Below, one piece after another: positions 36,898 through 48,552 of a stretch of DNA of 64,000 bases; position 1 is the stretch's first letter; each line of letters opens with the position of its first letter. Made by a program: the position numbers and the translations under genes. Under the pieces are notes generated by a model that saw only the letters and a list, made by a program, of their open reading frames with translations, searched no databases and was not told the origin of the DNA. The stretch is from Calycina herbarum (taxonomy: Eukaryota > Ascomycota > Leotiomycetes > Helotiales > Pezizellaceae), in assembly GCA_001414485.1 (NCBI GenBank), contig LLEY01000058.1:248001-312000 (forward strand), written 5' to 3'.

Positions 36898-38799
36898 AGT
36901 AGCTAGTCTAAATACTAGTTAAGTTAACGTTATAGGAATATCTAGAAGTATTATAAGACGAACACCTGCTAGTATATAGTTACCTAGGAACGACGATAAT
37001 ATTAGTATACTAGACGCTTCTAAGTCTTATAAGGTCGAAGTACTTAAGTCTATTAAAGTTAAGATACTAGACACGTATTATAGAAAGCGAAAGGAACTCG
37101 ACTTATTTATTCTATAAATAGACATCTACTTTAACTTTAACTCTAATAAATTTTAATAATATAGGACGAAGTTAGAATAGAATACTATTACTCTTATAGA
37201 ACTCTTCTATAGAGGATTAAAGGTATATATCTATAAAGAAATAGCTAAATAGAATATATAGTTCTTAACTATTATAAGTATAATAGAGGAAGTTATCTAG
37301 TTAGATAACTACTTATACAAATTTAGAAAAAGTAATCTTAGACATAGTGAAAAGAGTAAAAGGTTAGGAAAGTAGAAGTACTCTTATACTAAGTAAGATA
37401 AGAAGGCGAACGCTATATAAAAGAAAACCTTTCTAAAGAAAGAAGGACTTTCCTAGAAAGAGCGAAATCGTTAACGCGAGTAGAACTTATATTATAACTA
37501 TAGCCTCCCTAGTTATAGAGTAAATAAGTATAGTAAGAAGAAAGACTCTAAGAGAAAGAAATAAATTAATACTACTATCTAATAATAAGTAGTCTTAACT
37601 AATTATATTAAACTTATAGATAAGGAACTTAAAATATAAGAATATAGAACCTAGATTAAAAATAATAAAGAACTTAGTAGTCTATAAGATACTAATAATA
37701 ATAGAGATCTACTTCTTAAGAAAAATTATAATATATAATTAGTAGAGGAATCTAAGTAATATCTTTAAATAAAATAGGAATTACTACTATTAACTAGTTT
37801 ATTAGAAATATTAGACTTATCTTCTAGTTTAGAGAGAAAGATTATAAATAAGAACTCTAAAGTTAGAGAAACTTAGGCCTTTCTTAGAATATTTAAATAA
37901 GGAAATCAATAGATATATATTAATAATTAGAAGCTCGACTTCTAGAGTCCTTATACTATACAAGAAGTTAATCTAACTATCTTAATAACGTATATAGTTA
38001 TAAGAAACAACTCTAAGATAATAACTCTAGTTAGCTTAATTACTAAGTAAGAAACTATTAAGAGAAAAGAACTAGAATATAAATAATAACTAATTAAGAA
38101 ACCTAGCTATCTTAAAGTAGGAGACGTATAGAAGATATACGATATTTTAGATAAAATTAGTATATAGATATAGTAGGTCTTAATAAGATTTAAGAGGTAG
38201 ATTAAAACCTCTTTTCTTAGAATACTACCTAAAGATATTATACTAGAAGAATTTAAATAATATATTATAGATATATTAATTAGAAATAATAGGCTAGTAT
38301 TTAGAAAATATAGCTTATAGTAGCTATTTAGTATACTATTCTAGGAGTAAAGAGAGCTTAATATAACTAGATAAGCTAAAACGGAACCGGAGGAATCTTA
38401 CTATCTATTAATAAGAGAACTATAGTTTATAGAAATAGTTTAAGAAATAATAGTATAATAGATATAATACGAACTAAGTCTAACCTTAGATTAGTTATTA
38501 TAAAAACGGTTTAAAGGAATTTTACTAGAACCTACTAGAATAGTAGAATATTATTAGATATACGAAGTAGTATTATTAGATAAAAAAGAAGTAGTATTCT
38601 TTCTCTAGTTCTAGATCTAGACAGTTAAGAAGAAGAATTCAAGAGACTATATATTTAGAGTTTAGTATATAAAACTAGAAATAAGTATACTTAAAGCTAC
38701 TTTAGATTATCTATATATAGGAGAACTATAGTCTATAGAAGCTATTATAAAGAATAACGTAGTTTATTAGTACTCTACGTACTTTTCCTCTATCTTATT

Positions 38800-41700
38800 A
38801 CTTTAGAATATAATTAAACAACTATAATATATTAAATTAACTAAAACTACTTAGAATCTAATAAACTAGATATATCTATAGCCTCTTAACAAGTTTATAT
38901 ATTATAACTAGTCTTTCTATAAGTGCTACACCGTTACCTAGAGAGTTACTTCTTATTTTACCTCTCTCTCTTAGAACGTCTATCGCGTCGAGCCTATTCC
39001 TCTGCCTCTCTTTAAGCTAATACGTCCTACGTATCCTCTATAGTAAGTATATCTTCTTAATAGACCCGAGTCTTTTTAGCTCTACGACGCTTACTAAGAG
39101 CTTTATTTACTACTTAAAGAGTACGAACCTCTGCTAATAAAAGAGTTACTTTATATACTAACCGCTCTATACTCTTTACTAACATAGTAACTATTTGAAA
39201 AATAGACGTTAGCAAGCTTTCTTAATAACGTATAATACGATTCTTAACTAAAGTTGTTTATAAAAGAGTATCGGTTAGGTTATAAGAGGTCTATAAGACC
39301 TAAGAGTCGGCGTCTATAGAAGAGAGGCTAGTAGATATAGGAGTTCGTAATCGGATATCAAGCTTTAATATTATAGCTTAGGGATTAAAAGATATTAAGC
39401 TAGCTCTGCGAAATCCAGTCTAGGCGTTTTAAGCTGTTATTAATTCTAAATACACTGCTTTAAAAGTAAGAAAGAACTCGACCTTAGTAATATAGTTAAT
39501 ATAAGCTTTAATAAAAGTCTTAATTTAATAATTATATACCTGTTTTAATATACTAAAACACCTAACGTTAAGTAGCTAGATAAGATAAGAAGAGTAAGAA
39601 GACAGGTAAAGAGTTATAATATTATAAGCCTTATAATACTCTTAGAATTCAGCTGATTCGTAACTCTTATATCTATCTAATACTAGTATTATAACGGTTA
39701 TAGTTACAAGAGCTGCTGGATATTATATGTTCGCTTAGATACACGCTAGTACTAGCGTACGCACTAGCGTTACAGGACTTGTATTTAGTTCCCGGTTCTC
39801 TCGAGCTCTTCTGCTCTCCTTGTCTTTTGTTCTAAGAATAGAGTGTTGTTTGTTCTGCCTTTGTCTACTGAAGCACGTCTATTATATTATAAAAGACCCT
39901 TAGTTGAGGCTAAGTAATCCTAGGTCTACGTCTACGTCTACGTTTATGTCTACGATTCTAGGTCCTTGATCTTACGTTCCTTAATTCTACGAATATCTAC
40001 GATTTACTACTTATCTTATATATAAGAACACGTCTATAGTATACGTCTAAGTACGAATTCTATAAAACCTTTCTACGAAACCTTCTTTCTTTCTTTCTTT
40101 TCTACTCTTTATAATAGATCCTCTTTAAGTTTAGTCTACTATTACTAAGTTATAAGCCGAAGTCTAGCGTTAGTATAACGAAATCGACTTATAATAGAAC
40201 GAAATTACCTTATAGTACGACGAGATTTACTTACTTTAGTTAAGATCCTTTATAAAGCTAAACTCTTCTCTCTCGTAACCCTCTTATATTTTTTAATAGT
40301 AGTATAGCCCTCGAGTATCTATTATCTCTTATTTTTGCTTTAGAGCTAATACTTTACTATTATAATAATTTAAGGAAAAGTTCTTCTTTAGATTAGCTAA
40401 TACTAAGCTACAGCTATAAGGAATAACCCTGCTTCGTTAGTAGACTCTTACTCTCTAATTATATAATAATTATCGAATCCTCTATCTACTCTCTATATAG
40501 AAGCCTCTTTAATACTTGCTAATTCGCGACCTCTTAATTAAGCCTGTCTAATAATCCTCACTTTAAGCTTATCTCTTTCGTATATATTCTTTTTAGCTAC
40601 TCTTATAATAGGTGCTCTCTCTTTATCGCTCTTCGTAGACAGCTTTCTTAATAGCGTAACCTACCTTACGATTACTCGACAAAACTAACAAGCCTATATA
40701 ATAATATAACTCTTCGCTCTTCTTCTATACTACCTCTATATTCCTACTCCTCTAACAACGACAACTACTATAGCGAGCCTCTAAGGTACTCCTAACACCG
40801 GTAGAAAGGCTAGGAAGATATATAGCTAGAGCTAGGCTAGGTAGCAATTATAGCTTTAAAAGACAGTTAATTTATCCTTTTTAATACTTAGAGCGAGCTC
40901 TTTTCAAAGAGGAAGGTAGTGTAACGGTTATAGTTATAAGAGCTGCTAGATATCACATGTTCGCTTAGATATACGCTAGTACTAGCGTACGCACTAGCGT
41001 TATAGGACTTGTATTTAGTTCCTGGTTCTCTCGAGCTCTTCTGCTCTTCTCGTCTTTTATCCTAAGAATAGAGTATTATTTATTCTACCTTTGTCTACTA
41101 AAGTACGTCTGTTATAAGTATTTGATATAGACTTCTTATATAAGCAGCAGTGTACTTATCGAAGTACTAAAGCTATTCTAGACCTATCTTATTATTTATC
41201 TATCTATTATTTATAAGTTTAATAACCTAGTCGTATAGAAGGCCGCTCTTAGTATACTAATTCTTAAGATAATTCTTCTCTTAAACTACTAAAAATAGAG
41301 ACACGTTCTAACTCTCGCTATTTATATAAGTAATTACTATAGCCTATTCTCGATTATCTAGCTAAACTGCCTTATCTCTACTACGTCGATTAACGCGTAT
41401 AACAACTATAGCTAGGCTTATAATACCTATTATAAAGCCTGTCTTATTAAAGTTATAGAAGTTATAATCTAAAATACTATATTTTACTCTTATATTCTTT
41501 ATAAGTTAAAACTATATACTAATAAGCTCTAGATCTTCGTATAAAGCTCTTTAAAAGTCGTAAACACGATTAAAACACGTCTTTAATTCTAGTTAACGTT
41601 ATATAAATCGAGATACCTAGAGTTTACTAACACGTCTTCTCCTTTATAATTCAAGGATATAATTCGCTATATCTTCTATACTAGCTAGCTAGGGCGTAAA

Positions 41701-41960
41701 TCCTCTTATATCTAGATTAAGTATATATTAAATAATTACCTCCTTCTCTAGGTTGTTTAATTTAAGGTTTAGTAGTAGACGTTTATAAAGAGTAGTATAA
41801 CTGTTTATTCGAAGTCGAAGTATAGATTCAGGAATATTATAGATTTTCGTAGCAAACTAACGACTTAGCTTTTTAGCTATATAGATAGCCTCGATAGCTA
41901 AGATAATTCGTGCTTCTTATGTTTAAATTTCTATTTAGAGCGGTTAAGAAAACGCGTGTT
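38800..41960 (-). pseudogene. pogo 1 transposase, split and RIP-mutated
   Basis: On the minus strand the N-terminal part (41960-41122) shows a helix-turn-helix region, then NRRSRDKAV and NREQAIVITYINSE, a Fot1 family signature, and GLEQLQYFDKY-like residues. After the LTR element the frame resumes at 39689 with NIITLYLSSYSSYLI, LLNVRCFSILK and YINYITKVEFF, the region of the third catalytic Asp. An Arg/Lys-rich tail follows. Stops replace Gln and Trp codons. The enzyme in this family cuts and pastes DNA at TA sites. Confidence 0.85.
39690..41116 (+). mobile_element. Small LTR retrotransposon of 1.43 kb, probably non-autonomous
   Basis: LTRs of 197 bases (39690-39886 and 40920-41116) enclose 1033 bases, flanked by AGTAT (39685-39689, 41117-41121). 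Each LTR contains the perfect palindrome ACGCTAGTACTAGCGT (39743-39758, 40973-40988). A purine tract AAAGAGGAAGG precedes the 3' LTR, giving plus orientation. No RT or integrase is present. One plus frame of the interior is closed only by TAA/TAG, with NEI/NEID repeats, and could be a degraded gag-like protein, but I do not recognise it. Confidence 0.85.
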
Positions 41961-42510
41961 AAAGTTAGAGTATAGTTAATAGAGGAAAAGTATATAGAGT
42001 ACTAATATACGTAGAGTACTAATAAACTACGTTAGTTATAAATAGATCTAATATAATTATAGACAATTACTAAAACAATTTATAAGAGGAATTCCTAAGA
42101 TAATAGGAATCCTAGAATATAGATTAGTATATAAGGTAGTATACGCTAATAAGGAAAGAGTAAGATTCTTTCTATAGTATAAGAACGAATAGAGAAGGAA
42201 TTATAATCGAGAAAATCGATCTTTCGAAGTTCTATATATTAAAGCAAAGTTAAACACTACTTTAGAAGTAAGATAGTTAGTAATAACTATAGAAATATAA
42301 GGAAAGAAGTTATAAGTTATAATAGACTTAGAAGTAATAGATAACTTTATTTCTCTAATAACTCGAGAGAAGCTAAACGTTCTAATTAAAGGAATAAGAC
42401 TATATCGACTAGGAGTAGTCGATAGAATAGATGTTATATACTAGAATAGAATTATTAATTAGTAAACTATTCTAATAAGAATTAATATTAAAGAACACTG
42501 TTTAGATATA

Positions 42511-42924
42511 ACGTAGTTTATTACCGAGTCGGTAACTTTTTTTATATATAAAAAACGTCTGTGTATAACCGTGCACTTTCTTTATTTATTAATATAAAAT
42601 ATTAAAATTAAAAACCTAGTTTTATTATTATATAAATAAATAAGATTTTAATTTTTAAGAGCTTATTAATTATAATTACTTAGTTATTAAAAAAACAAAT
42701 AAAAACATATAAATATAAAGGTAATTTTAAGCGAATTAGCTAATAAGCTTAGTAAGCTTTTGAAAATTAAAATCCTATTTATTTATATAATAATAAAACT
42801 ACGTTTTTAATTTTAATATTTTATATTAATAAATAAAGAAAGTATACGGTTATATACAGATGTTTTTTATATATAAAAAAAGTTACCGACTCGGTAATAT
42901 TGCCGACTCGGTAATAAACTACGT
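42511..42924. mobile_element. Foldback MITE related to pogo 1
   Basis: The 414-base element consists mainly of two inverted arms of about 170 bases with a short unpaired centre (about 42690-42745). It is flanked by TA at 42509-42510 and 42925-42926. Both ends read ACGTAGTTTATTA inward, identical to the first 13 bases of pogo 1. A GAGTCGGTAA motif is duplicated near the right end. It has no coding capacity. It sits in the protease region of Gypsy D. Confidence 0.9.
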
Positions 42925-42926
42925 TA

Positions 42927-45900
42927 TAATTTAATATTATTAAAATAGAAAGTAAGGAAGTAATACTTAGTATACTATAGATTTAAGAATATAATCTAGA
43001 GATTAACTAGAAGGCTAGAACGATAATCTTTAATCGATATAAATATATAGATTTGTATTTATAACTTCATAGCTAGAATAAGGTTAGCGCTACCTCTTCT
43101 AAAGCACTAGGACACCTTGTCTAGGGTCTTCTATAGGTTAGTAAGAAAGCTAATAATAAAATACCTATATAGTATAGAGAATTTACGAAATTATTTAAAG
43201 ACTTAGAAGATATACGTGCTCTTCTTAAATATTAGCTATAGGATTATAAGATTAAATTAATAGAGAGTTATAATCTTAAGAAGTAGAAGCTTCAACTATA
43301 TAACTAGAATAACTTAGCTTTATTAGAAAGTTATATCTAATAAAGAATAAAAAAGAGATATATTTAAAAATCTAAATCGTCTATCTCTTTAAATATACTT
43401 ATTATTAAGAAAAAGAACGATCTAAATAGACGAGTATATATTAATTATAAGGAATTAAATAATATAATAATTAAGAACGCGTATCTATTACTAACTAGCT
43501 AGTACTTATAAGATAAGTTAGGCTAGGCGAAGAAATTTATAAAGCTAGATTAATAGAACGTCTATAGATTAATTAGAGTTAAGATAGGCTATAAATAGAA
43601 GACTACGTTTATCTTACTATTAGAACTCTATAAGTATATAGTAATATCTTTTCGTTTAACTAATATACTAGCTACTTATTAGAGATAGAATAATAGTATT
43701 CTAGAGAATCTTCTAGAGGTAACTGCTATATATTACCTAGATAATATATTAATTTTCTTAGAAAATCTAAAAGAATATAAGAGCTATATAAAGGAAGTCT
43801 TATAAAGATATACTAAAGTAGACTCTTGTTTAAAACTCTTGAAATATAAGTTTAAAGTTAAAAGAACTCTCTTTCTTAGATAGGTATTTAGCCTAGGAAA
43901 AATAGAAATAGATCTAGAAAAGATCTAGGTAGTTATTAAATAGGAATTACTAAAAAACGTTAAAAATATATAATCCTTCCTAGGATTTGCTAATTTCTAT
44001 TAACTATTTATTAAAGACTATATAAAAATTATAAAACCTATATTAATACTAACTAGAAAAGCTATAGCTTTTATCTAAGATAAGAAGGCTAAAAAGACCT
44101 TCTAGGAAATTAAAGAACGGTTTATAGTAAAACCTATTCTATATAATTTTAATTATAAGAAACTAAGTATAATAGAAATAGACGCCTTAGATATAGTAGT
44201 AGATACTATATATCTATAACTAAATAAAACAGGAAAACTTATACTTATAATATATTTCTTAAAAACTTTCACTATAGTATAATAGAACTATAGTATTTAT
44301 AATAAAGAATTAATAGCTATTATTCTAGCTCTCGAAGAATAGAGGATTTACCTCTAAGGTATAATATACCTAGTAACAGTACTTACTAATTATCTAAACC
44401 TAAAAACATTTACTATAACTAAGAAACTTATTATAAGACACCTAGCTAGGTAGTCTAAAACCTTAGTAGGATTTAAGATAATTATTTAATATATTAGTAG
44501 AATAAGTAATACTTAAGCCGATGCTCTACGCTAAAAGCCAGGCTATAAGGAAAATAAAAAATATGTTAATATAGTAATATTAAAGTATAATAAAAACAGC
44601 GACTTAGTACCTACTATATATAAAATAGTAGTAATAAATAATATTTAAATAGATAAAATCTAGAGTATAAATAAAGGTTATAACTAGTATATAAAAGAGA
44701 AACTATAGGTTCCTAGCTTATATACGAAGGAGTTTATATAAGAATACTATATTATACTCGCTTATAACTACTAAGGGATTTATAGAACCTTTTAGTAGAT
44801 AAGATAATACTACTATATTAATCGGTTATCTATAATAGTTAAGAAAGTAATAGTAGAATATAATACCTATACTAAGAATAAGACTTTCTACTATACTTCT
44901 TATAGATAGATAAACACTACTCTAATACTATAAATACCTTAGAAATCGATATCTATAGATTTTATTATTAAATTACTAAAATCTAAAGATCTAATAATAG
45001 GAGTTAAGTATAACGCGATCCTAGTTATTATAGAACGACTTATAAAGTATATAATTATAATAGTATATATAGAGTTAAGTATAGCAGAGGAATTAGTATT
45101 TATATTCCTTAGAGAAGTAGTCTTAAGACATAGACTACTAGAAGAAATACTCTTAGATAGAGATAAACTCTTTACCTTAAAATTTTAAGTTACTCTTATA
45201 GAACGATTAAGTATAAAAAGAAAGCTCTTTATAGCTTTCTACTCTTAGATAAATAGAAGAAATAAATAGATAAATTAAGTAGTTAAAATATACCTTCGTT
45301 ATTATATAAACTACTAGTAAGATAACTAAGTAGAACTACTATCTTTAGTATAGTTTACTTATAATAGTTTAGTAATAGAAATAATACTTATTATACTATT
45401 CTATACTAACTTTAGATATAAATTAATAGTATATTAAGAACTACTGTCTACGACTATTAATAACTAGCTTACTCGTATTTAAGTCTTAAAAATTAAGAGG
45501 CTATATAAGGAACTTATAAAGGATTTATAGTTTATAGCTAAAAGAAACGTATACTACTATAATAAACGACGTAGTTAGAAGCTAATACTAAAAGAGAGAT
45601 ATAAAGTCTACTTAGTATAAAAAAATATTAATATAAAAAGACTAAGTAATAAACTAGATTATAAAAAACTTAGACTATTTAAAATCAAATAAGTTAGAGA
45701 ACCTTTAAATTATAAACTAGTACTACTATAGATAATAAACATCTACCTAGTATTCTATATATCCCTACTCGAACTAGTACTACTAGGAGCTCTACTAGCT
45801 CTATATACGGAAATTCAACTAGTAAACCTAAATACTAAGTATAAGATTAAAAGGATTCTTAACTATAAAATTATTAGAGGATAAATTAAATACTTAATTA

Positions 45901-46100
45901 AATAGTTAGATTATCTATACTTAGAAAATACTTAGGAACTAAAAGAAAGCCTTATCTATTACTTAGAAGAACTTTAGGAATTCTACTAACGAAACCCAGG
46001 GCTACCTAGAACTTAGAACTAGGGTTAGATAAAGAAGAATTATTAGAAAGTACCTACTTAATAAAAGAGGCTATCTCAAAGATAGGAAACTAAGAAGACG
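42927..46100 (+). pseudogene. pol of Gypsy D, RIP-inactivated
   Basis: This continues the Gypsy D frame after the MITE. The RT active site reads YYLDN near 43728-43755. RNase H and integrase follow, and the chromodomain relic (IKRILNYK, IKYLIK) is near 45840-45900. Stops at former Gln codons are throughout. The frame upstream of the pogo insertion is at 36903-38756. Confidence 0.8.
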
Positions 46101-46236
46101 AGGATTTAGAAAGAGGACTTAAGAGAGAAGGACTTAGAGAAGTAATAAGAAGTCGTTTATATAAAAGGCTAAAGAAAAACCGATATATAGGTTTTCAAGG
46201 TCTAGAGGAATTAATAATAAGATAACTAGAACTATT

Positions 46237-46329
46237 ATAGAATCTTTTCAACCGAATATACTTAGAATATCGAGAGGATTTAGAAAGTTCTAAGAAGCAG
46301 CGACGAGACTGTTTTTAATAAAAAGAATA
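46237..46329 (-). pseudogene. Antisense six-cysteine ORF relic in Gypsy D
   Basis: This has the same 31-codon pattern as in Gypsy C, on the strand opposite to pol and just before the 3' LTR. Cys is kept at the third position, with Tyr at the other five. Shared residues include KQSRRC and FLELSKSS. Confidence 0.55.
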
Positions 46330-46501
46330 AGTCTCTACTAGACGTTATATAGATTCGATTTATATAGTAAGAGCTAGACGCTCTTTCTATTTAGTATAAG
46401 AGAAGGATATGTTTATATTTAAAGAAAGGTTAATATTTATCTAATAACACATTTTAGGTTATATTCTAGCGTAGAGACACGCTAGGCTAAGAAGGGGATA
46501 G

Positions 46502-46734
46502 TATTACGAATCACGTATTAGTACGTAACAAAGTAAAGTCTAGGCGACGTCCTAATAGAACAAGTACTATTATAACCCTAGAAGGAAGGATTAGATATAT
46601 TAAAATATATATAATCCTAGGATCTTATTATAGTTATATCACGTAACTCGGTTAGGAGTAGTTAGGTAATAGAGTCTAGTTTTAAGAAGCTCTAGAAATA
46701 GAGTCGGACTCTATCTTCGGGACTCCTACTAAGT
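46502..46734 (+). repeat. 3' LTR of Gypsy D, truncated
   Basis: It begins TATTACGAATCACG and matches the family for about 233 bases until ACTCCTACTAAGTA, where it joins the integrase region of Gypsy H. The rest of the LTR and the target duplication are missing. Confidence 0.8.
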
Positions 46735-47020
46735 AAAACGCTTATTTAGTAAGTCGGTTAACTATTACCTATACGTTGTCGTAACCGGATTTATTCTTTA
46801 GAAAGCTATAAAAGTCTATAGTAACGTGTTACTAGAGTCGGTTAGAAACTAGAAGTAGTTAGAGCAGCCTTAGAGTCTTATCTTAAGAGCTATTTAAGCA
46901 GCGGTAATCGTAGTAATTCCAGTAGTACTACTAGATATCCTTCTATATCTCTTTCTAGTAGTAACGTATAACTAGTATCTTATAGGTTTTCTCTCGTCTA
47001 GGATATACTATAGAGACCTG

Positions 47021-47657
47021 TGTTGCTAGAATCGCTTAGAATCAGTAACACGTGATCTAGAACATTCTAGAATTATAAATTTATATATAAATACATCCTT
47101 TCTCTTCCTCTATTTAAGAGGTTTAAGGTATTATTCAAAAGCATTTTTATAACATAGTAGTAATATAGGTTCTATATAAAGTCCTTATAGACTATATAGT
47201 AAGAGAGCTGTAAATGCTGTGTTCTCTCGTAGATCTAGATAAGACTAGAATAGCTAGGTAACCTACGTAATCAAAGCACCTATACGTATAAGAAGTCGGT
47301 CTTCTTATAAAACAAAAACCAAAGAAGTCGGTCTTCTTATAAAATAAGAACCGGAGGAACATTCTATCTCTTTAAATACTCGGGTGAAAGACGTATAGTT
47401 TACTTATATACCTATAGTTTTCCTCTTCTATTAGAGGTCTACTAGAATTTAGAAGAAGGGTTTTTTACTCTAGAGTATCTATCTCTATATACTAATTTAG
47501 AGTATATACTGATTTAGAGGGAGTGTTACTGGAATCGCTTAGAATCAGTAACACGTGATCTAGAACATTCTAGAATTGTAAATTTATATATAAATACATT
47601 CTTTCTCTTCCTCTATTTAAGAGGTTTAAGGTATAATTCAAAAGTATTTTTATAATA
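47021..47657 (+). mobile_element. TRIM: miniature non-autonomous LTR retrotransposon, copy 1
   Basis: Two 134-base LTRs (47021-47154 and 47524-47657) enclose 369 bases. Flanks carry the duplication ACCTG (47016-47020, 47658-47662). Ends are TGTTGC...TAACA. A purine tract AGAGGGAG directly precedes the 3' LTR. The interior holds a tandem repeat with AAGAAGTCGGTCTTCTT hairpins near 47310-47350 and no protein-coding frame. After the 5' LTR comes TAGTAGTAATA, which before RIP may have read TGGTAGTAATA, a possible tRNA primer site. It lies in the integrase region of Gypsy H. Confidence 0.92.
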
Positions 47658-48459
47658 ACCTGATTATAAGCTTCGCGTATTAAGTATATATATAGGTTCT
47701 AGAAGTCTAGGACTATAAGACGGTCGTAGTATAGTAGTAGGCTATTATCTAGTATAAATAAGTCTTCTTTCGTTTTAGCTTATTTATAAACCGTGGAAAG
47801 AGACGTAGACGTGCGGTTAGTAGTAAAGATCTAGTTAATTATAGAGGTTTCGTCTAAGAGAGCTATAATATTAAGCAGGTCTTTATAGATAATAAGTAGA
47901 TCGATTCAGTCGTTATAGAGTAGCTATTATAAACAGTCGACCTTCTTTATAGATTTAAGAATCTAGGTTTCGTCTATATACCTAGTTAGAGCGTCTATAT
48001 AAGTGTTCTCTTTACCTAGGCAATACTTAATTACAAAGTAGTACTTAGCTAAAGCTTCTACCTAGAGTGCCTAGCGTGTGTTTAGGTTCTTTAAACTTAT
48101 AAAGTATTCTAGAGCTTTATAATCTATATAAATCTATATCTACTAGGCTATTCGTTTAAGTTCTAGCCTCTATTTCTTTAAAGACTTAATAATAGCTAAC
48201 TATAACGAAACTTAAACTAACTAAACAAAGGTAACTAAGTCTCGAAGAGTTAGTATATAGTAAGAAGTATAGATACGCCGGGTTATTTACTTAGAAGTAA
48301 ACTCGTTACTTATATCAAAGATATTAAATAATAATAATAAGATTAATAACTAAGTTAAGTATAAAGCTTCTATCTAATATATCTTCTTTTTATAATAAAT
48401 AGAAAGAGTGTTTAGCTCTTATTATATAAATCGAGTCTATAAAGCGTCTAGCTATAACC

Positions 48460-48552
48460 TATTCTTTCTATCGAAAACAGTTCTATAAATACTTTCTAGA
48501 GCTCTCTAAATCCTCTTATTATTCTAAATACGTTTATATAAAAAGATCCTAT
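48460..48552 (+). pseudogene. Antisense six-cysteine ORF relic in Gypsy G
   Basis: The 31-codon pattern is the same as in Gypsy C, opposite to pol, with Tyr at all six Cys positions. Shared residues are FYRKQ, FLELSKSS and KRSYNS. It lies immediately inside the truncated 3' LTR. Confidence 0.5.

Larger units (their letters stand above)
38757..42032 (-). mobile_element. Fot1/pogo-type DNA transposon (pogo 1), split by an LTR element
   Basis: The inverted ends begin ACGTAGTTTATTAGTACTC at both sides and are flanked by TA (38755-38756, 42033-42034). On the right the subterminal motif TTAGTACTCTA is repeated. Without the inner LTR element and its duplication the length is about 1844 bases, close to that of Fot1-like elements and to the 1835-base copy at 52430. 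It sits in the pol region of Gypsy D. Confidence 0.9.
16112..46734 (+). mobile_element. Gypsy D, host of a large nest, 3' LTR truncated
   Basis: The 5' LTR is 16112-16570 and the partial 3' LTR is 46502-46734. Its pieces are 16112-16629, 36903-38756, 42035-42510 and 42927-46734. These are separated by Gypsy C (duplication AGTAG), a pogo element (duplication TA) and a MITE (duplication TA). Read together they give gag, with an internal deletion near 37150, then protease, RT with YYLDNILIF near 43728-43755, integrase and chromodomain (about 45800-45990). It is heavily RIP-mutated. The 3' LTR ends abruptly against Gypsy H. Confidence 0.85.
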
